A DNA stretch of 64,000 nucleotides, taken from the NCBI GenBank assembly GCA_022641835.1, contig CP048717.1, positions 434,001 through 498,000 of the forward strand. The letters run 5' to 3'. The notes beneath the pieces were generated by a model. It had not been told where the DNA came from, did no database searches, and saw only the letters and a list, made by a program, of their open reading frames with translations. Below are positions 20,595 through 30,972 of the stretch, in pieces. Position 1 is the stretch's first letter. Each line of letters begins with the position of its first letter. The position numbers and the translations under genes were made by a program. The DNA comes from Petasospora fabianii. Lineage: Eukaryota > Ascomycota > Saccharomycetes > Phaffomycetales > Wickerhamomycetaceae.

Positions 20595-21053
20595 ATGATC
20601 AGACTGCAAGCCGGACTTGTGAACAGAGCTTTGAGACCTCTCGCTCAGCAGACAAGAGCATACCACCCAAAGGTGATTGATCACTACCAAAATCCACGTA
20701 ATGTTGGTTCTTTGGACAAGAAGCTTTCAAATGTCGGTACCGGTCTCGTTGGTGCCCCAGCGTGTGGTGATGTTATGAGACTACAAATCCAGGTTGATGA
20801 TGCCACAGGTGTTATCAAGGATGTCAAGTTTAAGACATTTGGATGTGGTTCCGCCATTGCTTCTTCTTCTTATGTGACGGAGCTCGTGAGGGGTAAGACT
20901 ATCGATGAGGCTGCAAAGATTAAGAACAAAGAAATTGCTGCTGAGTTGAGTTTACCGCCAGTCAAGCTACATTGCTCCATGCTTGCTGAGGATGCTGTCA
21001 AGGCTGCCATCAAGGATTACAAGGCTAAGAGATTCAGAGATGACTCTGCTTAA
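20595..21053 (+). CDS. ISU1: Mitochondrial iron-sulfur cluster scaffold Isu1
   Basis: Encodes 152 residues. The N-terminal 22 or so (MIRLQAGLVNRALRPLAQQTR) are a presequence, followed by the highly conserved AYHPKVIDHYQNPRNVGSLDK. The three cluster-ligating Cys are present at about 56 (APACGDVM), 83 (FGCGSAIASSS) and 126 (LHCSML). LPPVK, the Hsp70 (Ssq1) docking motif, is just before the last Cys. In the matrix, Nfs1-Isd11 supplies sulfur and frataxin assists assembly on this scaffold. Only one ISU gene is visible here. Ends KDYKAKRFRDDSA. Confidence 0.97.
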   Translation: MIRLQAGLVNRALRPLAQQTRAYHPKVIDHYQNPRNVGSLDKKLSNVGTGLVGAPACGDVMRLQIQVDDATGVIKDVKFKTFGCGSAIASSSYVTELVRGKTIDEAAKIKNKEIAAELSLPPVKLHCSMLAEDAVKAAIKDYKAKRFRDDSA

Positions 21054-22480
21054 GGAGGGGTGATTGAGACGCGCTCGTTAGAAGCGACGGATGTTGATGA
21101 GGATTGACATATTGCATTCATTAAAGATTCGAAGGTGGTGGTTTTACCGTGAAGTCTAGCATCGGAATACTACTGAGATCGCTCAGTTATGCTGGCTATA
21201 TTGGCCCTGAACGGTCTTTTGGTCCAACGGCAAGCCGAGGTGTGTTTTTAAGCCTTTGGTGTTATATTTCTGTTTCATTTCACAACGAGGATACGCTTGA
21301 TGTTCTTGTGATTTTTTATTATTCCTGTTTTTCGGTTGTTTATATTTGAGTCACACACACATGGTATGTGTATGGGCATTGTCAATGAAATCAGACGTGT
21401 CGATATCTATGTTTGAGAGTTGTAGGAGATTGGAGTGGGTGAACACCCTCACTTCCCGATCTAGTAAGATACACCTGTAAAGGCAAACACCCAGATAAAA
21501 GCACACCTTCCTATCCACAACCACTTTTGTTGTCTTTTTTTTATGTGTTGTTTAATTCAGTTGACTGAAACTGTACATATCTTGTACATATATCCTATCT
21601 ATATGTAGACGAGACAGGCATCTCATCTCCGACTTAGTAATGTCGCAGTTCCCGATTGGCTAGTAGTCGCGTTCTATTTCTCAGCCTAGGCAGCTGAGCG
21701 GGCGAACCGGTAATTCGCGCTAGGCAGAGAAGGAAGCCCTCGTTAGGCAGGGTGCCCCCATTTAGCCTCTGGACAGGATGTCAATCTCGCTACGGGGGAG
21801 GGGACGTTTAGGAGATGATCTCTGAATGGCAACTCCGAACAGAGAAAGCTAATTCTCGGAGTACCAAATAGGCAGATGAAAACCCAGATAAAGCTTTATT
21901 GTAGTGGGAAGATGTATTTCCAGTGTGTTTCCCCACTCTTTATGGAAAAGTAAAGAGATCCAAAGGGTTTGTCAGCAGACATCGTTCAATTCAGCTATGT
22001 TTATCCCCCTTAACACCGTTCTCCGACTAGCTTTAGGTTTAGGAGACCCTCATCTGGGCCATTGCGCTCAGGCCGGGTACCCACCCTCGTAGCTCACTCT
22101 TCCGGTGCCGACCCAAACTGCCTGTAGAAGCCGTTTCCTGGGCAGGTTGCCACCCTCACGAGCTTTCTTTAGCGTCCTCTCCGTGGTCATCCTGCGCCCT
22201 TTGTCGTCCCGTGGCCACTAGATACTACAAGGTTCCCAATCACACATTCCAAGGGGACCTTCTCTGCTGCCCTTCCCAACCCAAGAGCTCCCTCCCCACG
22301 CACATCGCACATCTATCCCGTCTCCCGCCATTACATCATCGCGTTAAATCCTCGCTGCCTAAAAACCAAAACCGCTCCACATCGACTTCAAACAACGGCT
22401 GGGCCAACCTTTTCCCTTCCTTCTCCTCTTCGCCACCACAACCGCCTCAACAAAAAGCACCGTTCTTCTCACTCCTTCCG
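21054..22480. other. Long GC-rich intergenic region ISU1/GIP3-like
   Basis: 1427 bases. A direct repeat TGTACATAT occurs at 21572-21580 and 21583-21591. A GC-rich part has four TAGGCAG heptamers (21687, 21721, 21744, 21869) and a CTCAGC/GCTGAG hairpin near 21680-21697. An imperfect hairpin sits near 21430-21465. From 22043 the frame of the downstream gene is already open but has no ATG until 22481. I tested by eye for RNase P, SRP and tRNA signatures and found none. Confidence 0.4.
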
Positions 22481-25400
22481 ATGCCCCAGAACGACCCGTC
22501 TGATATCGACGTGGGTTGGTTCTACAAGGGAAAGCGTAAGAGCAAGCGCTCTTCTTCCTCATCGCACACACATAGAGACCGGCTAAGGGAAAAGGAAAAG
22601 TTATCAGCTAATAAGACACCGGTAATCCAAGAGGCAGATAAAATCCCGAAAGTTAAGCCCTCTGACCCACTATCATCCATCAAGAATAGTGTCAACACAC
22701 CAACACTCTCACCAGCGTCCTCTGTCGGCTCTTCCCACGCTCCACCAGCTCAACCAGCGCAGCCAGCAGCGCAGCCAGCGGCTCCGACTACACCATCATC
22801 AACACAACAGAACAATGGCGCTCCACCACCACCGACGGGCAGGTCTCTCCTCTCCAAGGCATTGAGACCACGGTCAAACTCAGATTCCAAGGCCAAAGTG
22901 TCTGCTACGACAGGACCTTCGCTAGCTCCTTCTCCGGCTGTCACGCCGCAGACCTCAGCGGGTTCCTCGCTCACTCGCTCAAACTCTTTATCATCACAAC
23001 CCAAGACAAAGAAAACGTCGTCTTTATTCAGTGTTTTCTCAAAGAAGAAGTCAATACCATCATCTTCACCACAACCAATTGGGATTCCATCATCCACAAA
23101 CTCATCTGCCCAATCTTCGCCAGCTACACTACCAGCTCTTGGTTCATCCATTGAATCGCTCTCGCCACGTGCAGACTATCTCAGCAAAGCTCTCTTCCCT
23201 ACACCAGAGCAGAACCGTGTTGTTCTTAACAAGAATCCAAACAGATCTTCGGTACCAATCAAACAACTTACCGATGTCCGCCTGAGACGTGTTGTGTTTG
23301 CATTGGACAGACTTCCAGATGATCCACCACAACAAATCCCATCACGAACCCCTAAGAAGGGTAACATCACCGTTGTCGATGACATCCTCGGTGAGCCATT
23401 GAAGTTGTCGATTGGAATCACCAATGAGGTAAAGACTGAGGCCAAACAGTACGATGAAGCTGCTTTGAAAAGGGCTAGAGATCAACAGAGGCGTTCACTC
23501 GAAGAGGCTGATAAACACGCACAAGAGGCACATAAAGCAGCTCAAAGAATCGCTGCAGAAGTTGTCAATTACAAAAATAAGCTTTCAAAACTTTACAATG
23601 TGAAGGAAGAAGAGCTGGATGAAAAAATCAAAGTTGGGTTCTCCGAGCTGGAGATTGATAAGCCAATTCATCTGCACGAACAAAACTTTGAGGATGAAAT
23701 CATTCACGCTGACGATGATGAAGACCATGAGATCTCATTGGAACAAATCTACACCCGTTGCTGCCATCTTCGTGAGATCCTTCCAATCCCAGCAACTTTA
23801 AAGCAACTCAAGAATAAGACTTCTCCTCTCCAGACACTCAAACTTCTCAATCCAAAGCCAACACTCATCGATGTTTACTCATTCAGTGACTTCATCGCCA
23901 TCGTTCCAATCAAGAATTTGATCTTTGATAATGTCACCATGTCATCCGAGATGCTTAAGATCATTCTCTCTTCCCTCGTTCGCTCCACTACTATTCAAAG
24001 GCTCTCGCTCCGCAATGTTCCAATTGACGAAACAGGTTGGAAACTTCTCTGCAAGTTCCTCTCTAGAAACCACAGTATCATCAAACTTGATGTTTCTCAA
24101 CAAAAAATCAAATCGGACCTCCCACTCTCGCAGCATCGCTCGGAGATGGATTGGTCATTGTTTGTTGATACACTCATCTTGAGAAATGGTATCGAGGAGT
24201 TGATCTTGAACGGTTGTAAACTGCCGCTGCCTGTATTTGGACGTTTGATCGATGAGGGAGTTGCACGGGCAACAAAGAGATTAGGTGTTTCTCAAATGGA
24301 TCTTTCACTCGAACATGTTAAGATCTTGGCTAATTGGATCTCAAGAGAGGGATCTACTTGCGAGGGAATCGATCTTGGCTATAACGATTTGAGCGTTGGT
24401 GAAAAATTGAAGCCATTGATGAAGAAAGTGCAGTATTCTTCACAGTTACAGTGTATCTCTTTGAACTCAACCAATTTGACAAATGTTGAAGATGTTGCTC
24501 TGATGGTGAGATCGCTATCCAAATTACCAAACCTCAGATTCTTGGATCTCAGTAACTTGCCAACTATTTTTCCTGGAATACTGCCATACTTGAACAAGTA
24601 CTTGCCTCGTTTCCCAAATTTGAACAGAATTCACTTGGATGATAATGATCTCACAACTAAGAGCTTCAGCATCTTGGCAGAGATCTTCCCAAAATGTGAA
24701 AACTTGGTGCATATCTCCATCACTGGTGTTCCAACCATTAGTTATGCTGCCAGTGCCTCGTTGTACACTGCTGCACGTGCCTGTAAGAAACTGGTCAACT
24801 TGGACTTGGACTATGACTTGATCGATGAAAAGATTAGTTCCAGAATCGCTGTGTGTTTGATGAGAAACATGCAGACTACACTCCATAATGATGACAGTGA
24901 ACACAGTGACACTCACGATGATATTCTGTTTGATGGTACATTGATTGCTGAGACTGCCAGTAAGTTGCTGGACAAGATCACTACTACCTCTGATTTGGGT
25001 AAGGATGACTTCTCCAAGAAGTTCCTCAAGAAGCAGTTCCTCGATAAAATCTCCAACGCTCGTCAGAAGATCAACAAGACTATGGATGAGCTCATGTACA
25101 AACGTGATCATGATGGTAAATTGACGCTCGAAGAGAAGGAGGATCTTCTTCGTTTCTACTTCTTGGATACATCACTTGCCAGTATCCTTGAGATCTTTGA
25201 GAACCTTCCAGATGATGGCTCCACCGCCAGTCCAACCACAACAGTTGCCACTCCACTTCCAGCACCACTTACTGGTCAGCCACAGGCTGATATTCAACCA
25301 CATCAGATGGCATTAGAGGTCAATGGCGGCAAGGAAACCCCAATTGATGCAGTCACTGGTCGTCCGATCTTCCTTCGTTCGATCTCTCAGACCTCGGTTC

Positions 25401-25816
25401 AGGCAAAGAAGCAAGAGGAAGAGGAAGGTGAGTTCCATAGGTGGGGTTACTTTGTTCAACAACAACGTCAGATGTTGCCAAGTGATGCCCCTCCAGAAAG
25501 TGATCAGAAGAAGGATGGCTTCTTTGTGCCTCAATTACCTTCTGGTACTGAGTTGAGAGACGCTGTGATCAAGGCTAAGGGTATTGAAAGCATTTCGAGT
25601 TTGATTGATAATGTTAACCTCAAGAGGTTCGATTTGGAAAATATCTACCCCGCTATCCAGGAGAAGTCCAAGCCAAATGGCAGCATGACACATGCCACTA
25701 ACTATGAGGGCGATGACGATAGTCTTCACAGTGTCGATGCTGATGATATTCAGGAAGTTGATGAGGCTTATGATAAATTGTTGAATGATTTGTCCAGGGT
25801 TAGATCGAACAAGTGA
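22481..25816 (+). CDS. GIP3: LRR protein with PP1-binding motif (GIP3/HER1-like)
   Basis: Encodes 1111 residues from the first in-frame ATG (22481), MPQNDPSDIDVGWFYKGKRKSKR. A Ser/Pro-rich disordered stretch (30-260) leads to LRRVVFALDRLPDDPPQQIPSR near 268. This contains an RVxF-type protein phosphatase 1 docking site (RVVFAL) and resembles the yeast Glc7-interacting pair Gip3/Her1. A coiled coil (about 327-380) and ribonuclease-inhibitor-like leucine-rich repeats (about 455-790, such as LRFLDLSNL and LVNLDLDYDLID) follow, then an acidic tail. In yeast these proteins are cytoplasmic Glc7 partners of unclear role. The orthology call is from memory of the motif and layout, so it is less certain than the domain call. 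Confidence 0.75.
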   Translation: MPQNDPSDIDVGWFYKGKRKSKRSSSSSHTHRDRLREKEKLSANKTPVIQEADKIPKVKPSDPLSSIKNSVNTPTLSPASSVGSSHAPPAQPAQPAAQPAAPTTPSSTQQNNGAPPPPTGRSLLSKALRPRSNSDSKAKVSATTGPSLAPSPAVTPQTSAGSSLTRSNSLSSQPKTKKTSSLFSVFSKKKSIPSSSPQPIGIPSSTNSSAQSSPATLPALGSSIESLSPRADYLSKALFPTPEQNRVVLNKNPNRSSVPIKQLTDVRLRRVVFALDRLPDDPPQQIPSRTPKKGNITVVDDILGEPLKLSIGITNEVKTEAKQYDEAALKRARDQQRRSLEEADKHAQEAHKAAQRIAAEVVNYKNKLSKLYNVKEEELDEKIKVGFSELEIDKPIHLHEQNFEDEIIHADDDEDHEISLEQIYTRCCHLREILPIPATLKQLKNKTSPLQTLKLLNPKPTLIDVYSFSDFIAIVPIKNLIFDNVTMSSEMLKIILSSLVRSTTIQRLSLRNVPIDETGWKLLCKFLSRNHSIIKLDVSQQKIKSDLPLSQHRSEMDWSLFVDTLILRNGIEELILNGCKLPLPVFGRLIDEGVARATKRLGVSQMDLSLEHVKILANWISREGSTCEGIDLGYNDLSVGEKLKPLMKKVQYSSQLQCISLNSTNLTNVEDVALMVRSLSKLPNLRFLDLSNLPTIFPGILPYLNKYLPRFPNLNRIHLDDNDLTTKSFSILAEIFPKCENLVHISITGVPTISYAASASLYTAARACKKLVNLDLDYDLIDEKISSRIAVCLMRNMQTTLHNDDSEHSDTHDDILFDGTLIAETASKLLDKITTTSDLGKDDFSKKFLKKQFLDKISNARQKINKTMDELMYKRDHDGKLTLEEKEDLLRFYFLDTSLASILEIFENLPDDGSTASPTTTVATPLPAPLTGQPQADIQPHQMALEVNGGKETPIDAVTGRPIFLRSISQTSVQAKKQEEEEGEFHRWGYFVQQQRQMLPSDAPPESDQKKDGFFVPQLPSGTELRDAVIKAKGIESISSLIDNVNLKRFDLENIYPAIQEKSKPNGSMTHATNYEGDDDSLHSVDADDIQEVDEAYDKLLNDLSRVRSNK

Positions 25817-26041
25817 TGATGTAAGCAATGGATGGATCTTATATATGTATGTCTGCAATCATGATGAGTAACGATACTAATTTTAAAAAAAAAATGAACG
25901 CGAGTTAACGATCAACAGAATACTTGTAGCTGTTCTAAGGTAGATGATCGATCATGAGTTCGACAATTTCAACAGCTTTATTAATGGTATCTAGACAAGT
26001 TCTAACTATTAGGATTCACTATGCGACTATAACAGCTTCAT

Positions 26042-27733
26042 TCAACTCTCTTCATCTTCATCATTCGAGTCTCTCAGGAAACGAGCCTGATAAATAGACA
26101 ACAATGTCAAGAAGACGACAGACCACCATGGCAACCAAGCGATGTTACCCTTTTCACCCCATGTCATAAGATAACCCCAAACAGCAGGGGCAACACATCT
26201 CGCTAGTGCATTTACAGAGATTGTTGCACCGTTGACCAATGCCCTGTGTTTCTGTGGGGAGCAATTATGGATGATTAGGAAGATTTGTGGATTTGCCATG
26301 GATACAGCGAGGGTCTTGAGACAGGTGATGCTGTATACCACGAGATGGGAGGCTGTAGGATGGTCTGCGAAGAAGACGACGTATGGTATCACAAGGTAAA
26401 GGAATGGAAAGATGCTGATAAATCGTCTATAAGTGGCAATTGACTCGTAATGGCGATCAATGTATGGGAAGACGACAACAATGAGGAAGACACCAAGAAC
26501 ACCTGTTGAAGAGAGTAAGGCACCAGTGTCTTCGGATGTGTAGCCGAGACCACCACTAATCTTGAATGGGAATTTGGAAGCTAGAGCGCCGGTTTCGTCT
26601 CTGGCGACTTCATAGGCAAGGAACACTGGAATGAACTCTTCAAAGACAGTCATGTGAAGTGCCATGATGAAACTGCAAACGATGGCATAAAAGATCGCTG
26701 GTGTTAAGAGCTCACTCCAGCTTGCGTTATCTTCATCACCTTCTTCATGCATTGAATATGCTCTAACGAGGGCCCTACTCTGACGACGAGACAGTACTGT
26801 ACCGACACCTTCAATAGAGTCGTCGGATGAATTCGATGGACGACGATGTACGGAACGACGGGCTTCCTGTGAGTAAAGTGGTTGTGGTTGATCCTCGGTA
26901 TTATCACCTTCCTCGAGCAATGGAGACTCCTCATTAGCACTGTGTGATTGGTTCTTAAATCTCGATTGTAGTGAACTTCTAGTGTTGTGCCATGGTCTAT
27001 CCTTTGGTTTTACACCAAATACCACCCTCAGGATGAAGTCACCAATCTCAACAAAGTAATCATGGCGATATTTATGCTTAAAGTGTGTCTCCTCCAAGAA
27101 GAAAAGCATGACGAAGAGACAGGCAAGTACAAATAACGCAACGGTGATGTTTGGAAGAGCGTATGGGTGTGCTGTGACAAGAGGTCTAAGGAAGTCATAC
27201 CTAGTGTCGTTACCTGAAAGATAACCACCAATGAGCGGACCGATGATGGAACCAAATTGCCAGATCATGGGCATCACAGAGAATGCAATGGCTTGATGTT
27301 TCCTCTCCGTGGCGACTTCACCGAGCATGGTACGAATAACAGCGACATTACCGTTTAAAGATCCCATGACGGCTCTTGCAAAGAGTGCCCACCAGTAGTT
27401 ACCGGCGATGCCGAGGATCAAAGAAGAGATGATTGATCCTATGAGGCCGATAAAGATTGTGGGTTTACGACCATATTGATCTGCAAAGCGACCCCATTGG
27501 AACCCCATTAGCATTTGAAAGAATGCAAAGATGGAGGAAAGATAACCTGAATAAACAGACACCTCTGCTTCAGTACGGGCAACGCCAAAATCACGCACCA
27601 TGAAGTAACAGTATGGGAATAGTGAAGTGAAGGTGATGGGCTCTGCAAAACGCACAAAGGCGAGCACCAAGATCTGTGCGTAGGGGAAGGAGCGCATCTG
27701 CTCACGGAATGACTCCTGGACCTTTGGAGGCAT
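26042..27733 (-). CDS. MFS transporter, YCR023C/ZIF-like
   Basis: Encodes 563 residues with about 12 membrane segments in two bundles of six. They are separated by a hydrophilic Ser/Arg-rich loop (about 255-335) containing SVHRRPSNSSDDS. MFS motif A, GRFADQYGRKP, lies between helices 2 and 3. It best matches the fungal/plant group that holds S. cerevisiae YCR023C and plant zinc-induced facilitator-like carriers, whose yeast substrate is not settled. N-terminus MPPKVQESFREQ is cytosolic. Convergent with the GIP3-like gene and divergent from the CofD-like gene. Confidence 0.85.
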   Translation of the reverse strand: MPPKVQESFREQMRSFPYAQILVLAFVRFAEPITFTSLFPYCYFMVRDFGVARTEAEVSVYSGYLSSIFAFFQMLMGFQWGRFADQYGRKPTIFIGLIGSIISSLILGIAGNYWWALFARAVMGSLNGNVAVIRTMLGEVATERKHQAIAFSVMPMIWQFGSIIGPLIGGYLSGNDTRYDFLRPLVTAHPYALPNITVALFVLACLFVMLFFLEETHFKHKYRHDYFVEIGDFILRVVFGVKPKDRPWHNTRSSLQSRFKNQSHSANEESPLLEEGDNTEDQPQPLYSQEARRSVHRRPSNSSDDSIEGVGTVLSRRQSRALVRAYSMHEEGDEDNASWSELLTPAIFYAIVCSFIMALHMTVFEEFIPVFLAYEVARDETGALASKFPFKISGGLGYTSEDTGALLSSTGVLGVFLIVVVFPYIDRHYESIATYRRFISIFPFLYLVIPYVVFFADHPTASHLVVYSITCLKTLAVSMANPQIFLIIHNCSPQKHRALVNGATISVNALARCVAPAVWGYLMTWGEKGNIAWLPWWSVVFLTLLSIYQARFLRDSNDEDEES

Positions 27734-28281
27734 CGTGGTGGTGGTGGTACGCTGTGATCTATGGTCTGTGGTCTATGGTGATGAGTTGTGGGTGGTGCGA
27801 AGAGACAAAGAGAAGTAATTATTGTTACTTTTTCACATCAAAGAGCATCGTGGCTCATGCTTTGTGGCTCATGCATCGTGGCTCGTGTGCCTCGTGTGAC
27901 TAACCCAATGTCCCTGTTGCAAACATTCTAGAAATGACGAAGTTGATGCATTTGATATGCCCGATTAGGAAATGTAGCCGATCAGTTTCGGAGCATTTCC
28001 CTTCTGGGCACAATAGAAGTAAGGACAGAACAATAGTCCGATGAATACAATGCAATGTAGCTTGTATTTGTCTTATGCTGGAGGATGTAGATGCAGATAA
28101 ACTTCAGATGTTACAGATGTCCTAAACCGTAACACTAAGAGACAAAGAACAGATATAATTGTGATTCCCCCAGCCGACCACAACCCGCGAGGGCTACTCT
28201 CCGCGACCTTTACAATCTCTCCACTTCTTCTCTCCACTAACGGTTACATCCACAGCTTCTCCATCACCAACAAACAGCCAT
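27734..28281. other. Divergent promoter with short tandem repeat
   Basis: 548 bases. Around 27846-27886 a unit of about 15 bases (CATCGTGGCTCATGC and variants) repeats three times. Next to it, near 27760-27780, CTATGGT recurs. No coding content. Confidence 0.45.
27846..27886. repeat. Short tandem repeat, about 3 copies of 15 bases
   Basis: Three units with the common core GTGGCTCATG (third copy GTGGCTCGTG). Likely replication slippage in the promoter. Confidence 0.6.
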
Positions 28282-29592
28282 ATGACAGATAAGCACATTG
28301 TCGTCGTGTCAGGTGGTACAGCCACCAACTCTCTCGTCTCGCTCTTCCAGTCGCTGTCACAAAACGTGACGTATGTGCTGCCTATCTCTGACAACGGAGG
28401 CTCAACGTCAGAGATTCTCCGAGTGCTTGGTGGGCCAGCCATTGGTGACATTCGTTCGAGGATCACACGTCTTATCACTCATGAGGGGTTCAAGAACCTA
28501 CTGAGCTACCGTCTCAGTGAGGATGGTGAGGAGGCGAAGCAGGAGTGGACACAGATCGTGGAGGGAGTACATCCCATCTGGGATGGTATAGAGATACATT
28601 GTAAGGAAATGGTCAGGGCCTTCCTTATCCACGTTCACATGGAGTTGCTTAAGAAATCACGAACACCAGCGACAAACTTCCGTTTTGAACTCGCTAGTAT
28701 CGGTAATATGCTTCTCACAGGTGCCCGTCTCTTTATCGGTTCGCTCGATGGTGCCATTGAACTCATCCTGAGAATGACACGGGTTGATCATAACGTTCAA
28801 ATCCTCCCAGGACTCAATACGAACTACACATACCACATCTCTGCCCAGCTCCAGAATGGAGATATCATCACGGGCCAGTCGCAGATCTCTCACCCTAATG
28901 AGGCACCGGCACAAGTACTAGGATCGACCACCTCTGTTAACCTCTACGATCCACAGTCCACATCGAGCTCAAATCTCTATTCTCTCAATAATACTCAGCA
29001 TGAGGATATCCCCTACCAGCATCCAGACCTTCTCATTTCACAACTCAAATTCTCCAAAACCGTCAACTCTCCACTTAAATCACCCATCTCCCGAATCTTC
29101 TACATTAACCCCTATGGTGAGGAGATCCATCCAAAGGCCAACTCACGAACTATCAAATGTCTCAAAGGGGCAGACCTCATCGTTTACTCTGTCGGATCAC
29201 TCATGACAAGCATCATCCCAGTTTTGATTCTTCAAGGAATTGGGCATTCTATCTCTGAAAACATCACCGCCTCTAAAGTATTGCTTCTCAATGGCAATCT
29301 TGATAGAGAAACTTCTGGAATGACAGCATTAGACTTTATAAACACTATCCATGCCGCAGCCATCTATTCATTCCATGACTCCAATAGTCACTTGAAGCTA
29401 GGACATATCGATGTCATAACACATTTGGTATACATGGAGGACTGTGAAATTAGTGTCAATGTTGAAAGGATTGAAGCGTTGGGTATAAAGTGTGTTAAGG
29501 TTAAGACAGATCAGGCAAGTGTCAATGGCAACATTCATCTTTATGACTTGCTTGATTTACAAGAGAATCTACATGAATTGTTAGAGACGTGA
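28282..29592 (+). CDS. CofD/YvcK-like protein (YNL011C orthologue)
   Basis: Encodes 436 residues (yeast YNL011C: 444). The Rossmann start HIVVVSGGTATNSLVSLF and the PISDNGGSTSEILRVLGGPAIGDIRSR block are hallmark motifs of the UPF0052/CofD family. In bacteria and archaea, members are 2-phospho-L-lactate transferase (cofactor F420) or the YvcK/GlmR regulator of envelope metabolism. The yeast function is unknown, and F420 is not made by yeasts, so a transferase role should not be assumed. A distal block of SNVERIEALGIKCVK type closes the fold. Convergent with SSP120, with a 64-base gap. Confidence 0.92.
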   Translation: MTDKHIVVVSGGTATNSLVSLFQSLSQNVTYVLPISDNGGSTSEILRVLGGPAIGDIRSRITRLITHEGFKNLLSYRLSEDGEEAKQEWTQIVEGVHPIWDGIEIHCKEMVRAFLIHVHMELLKKSRTPATNFRFELASIGNMLLTGARLFIGSLDGAIELILRMTRVDHNVQILPGLNTNYTYHISAQLQNGDIITGQSQISHPNEAPAQVLGSTTSVNLYDPQSTSSSNLYSLNNTQHEDIPYQHPDLLISQLKFSKTVNSPLKSPISRIFYINPYGEEIHPKANSRTIKCLKGADLIVYSVGSLMTSIIPVLILQGIGHSISENITASKVLLLNGNLDRETSGMTALDFINTIHAAAIYSFHDSNSHLKLGHIDVITHLVYMEDCEISVNVERIEALGIKCVKVKTDQASVNGNIHLYDLLDLQENLHELLET

Positions 29593-29656
29593 AAACACAA
29601 CAGCTTTTTACTTTTCAATGAAACTAAACGAATAAAACGAGGTAAATGTTACAAGA

Positions 29657-30328
29657 TCAAGCTCTGTACTTCTCTGGGATAGCCTCAAGCTTGATCTGCT
29701 TCTCAAATTGAGCATCAGACAGTTTCATCAATCCCGGAACGTTCAATTCGTGTTCAATTTCATGCTCATGATGCAATAACTCATGTTCCACATCCTCCTT
29801 ATGCACAATCTTAATATCTGGATCGTTATCCCTATGATACTTGTTCCAATGATGAACTTCATACTCATGTTCAAAATCACCATGATGACCAACACCAACT
29901 TGTAGATCTGGGAATTGACCACCATTCTCAGCAAACTTTAAATATTCCTCCTTAGTGACCCTATCATCTGCATTAGCATCCATCAATTTCAAAATCTTTT
30001 GCACAATCTCCTTCTTTGTAACTTCACTAATAACTTCAGAATCGTCATGAGTACCTAATCCATCACCCTTTCCAACCACTTCGTCCCTCGAGAGACCGTA
30101 CGTTATCAAGATATCATTCGCATCCATGTATCCCTTATGCTTCATATCGTGAAGTAGGAAGAACACATCAGCATCATAATCGTCAAACCCGTGTTCTTGC
30201 TTCATGTGCCATTGCTCCCATGTCAATCCATCAGGGACGGACTCCTTGAGGTCTGTGGCGGAGTTGTGAGTCCCATGTGCTAGGGAGAGTGTAATTAGTG
30301 ATAGGATCTGTAGTGGTAGAAGTCTCAT
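29657..30328 (-). CDS. SSP120: Secretory-pathway EF-hand protein Ssp120
   Basis: Encodes 223 residues (yeast 234). A signal peptide (MRLLPLQILSLITLSLAHG) is followed by DGLTWEQWHMKQEHGFDDY, nearly as in S. cerevisiae. EF-hand 1 is MKHKGYMDANDILITYGL and EF-hand 2 is DANADDRVTKEEYLKF. The His/Glu-rich stretch EYEVHHWNKYHRDNDPDIKIVHKEDVEHELLHHEHEIEHE is conserved in order and spacing. The protein resembles nucleobindin/MCFD2-type cargo receptors partners and in yeast pairs with Emp46/47 lectins in ER-Golgi traffic. It ends IPEKYRA. Confidence 0.95.
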   Translation of the reverse strand: MRLLPLQILSLITLSLAHGTHNSATDLKESVPDGLTWEQWHMKQEHGFDDYDADVFFLLHDMKHKGYMDANDILITYGLSRDEVVGKGDGLGTHDDSEVISEVTKKEIVQKILKLMDANADDRVTKEEYLKFAENGGQFPDLQVGVGHHGDFEHEYEVHHWNKYHRDNDPDIKIVHKEDVEHELLHHEHEIEHELNVPGLMKLSDAQFEKQIKLEAIPEKYRA

Positions 30329-30577
30329 TTAGTGGGTATATATGAGTCTGTAATGAGATAAGTTGACTGCTTTAAAGACACAATACAAGTTTACTACGTG
30401 GATCAGCCACCGGATTGTTCTCCGGACTATTTAAGAGAGAGTGGTGTTCGGGTTTATCTTAGACAAACGTAAGGATTAAATCAATCGATTCTATAAGGGG
30501 CAATTAGTTTGATAAGTGAGTATCTTATCGCATACAATCTTTTGTCCTGTCTTCTGATAGGCTTCCCAATATCCAAT

Positions 30578-30925
30578 ATGAATCACGGTCATCCGTTGCT
30601 ATCACAGATCCCATTGACATCAACGTTATTCCCACCGCGTCCAGTGCGGCTCTCATATAACTACACTCCTTTACCGGCCACCATCCCACAGACACAAGTT
30701 ACGGAGGACAATTTGAAAGCATGGGTAAAAGAATGTGATCATTTGAAATCGTGTCTTTATGAATATGGTTCTAGGGAGACCGCGGAGTATAAGAAGTGGG
30801 AGGAGAGTATGCTTAAGCTTGCGCCTGGTTATATGGATCATGGATTGCTCACACCTCATAAGAGAACGCCTAGTACAGCGACTGAGACTATGGATCAACA
30901 GTTCCAGGGGCTTAATATGAAGTGA
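30578..30925 (+). CDS. Small hypothetical protein
   Basis: Encodes 115 residues from the ATG at 30578. The frame is open upstream to about 30509 but without an ATG. The first 45 residues are Pro-rich. Then VTEDNLKAWVKECDHLKSCLYEYGSRETAEYKKWEESMLKLAPGYMD looks like a short amphipathic helical hairpin, and the tail is polar. No signal peptide or membrane segment. I do not recognise it. The non-random composition, coherent helical section and fit between SSP120 and BUD32 (48-base gap to BUD32) favour a real gene. Confidence 0.6.
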   Translation: MNHGHPLLSQIPLTSTLFPPRPVRLSYNYTPLPATIPQTQVTEDNLKAWVKECDHLKSCLYEYGSRETAEYKKWEESMLKLAPGYMDHGLLTPHKRTPSTATETMDQQFQGLNMK

Positions 30926-30972
30926 TATAATATAATCCTACATAGTAATTGATGAAAATATAATGATTAAAG

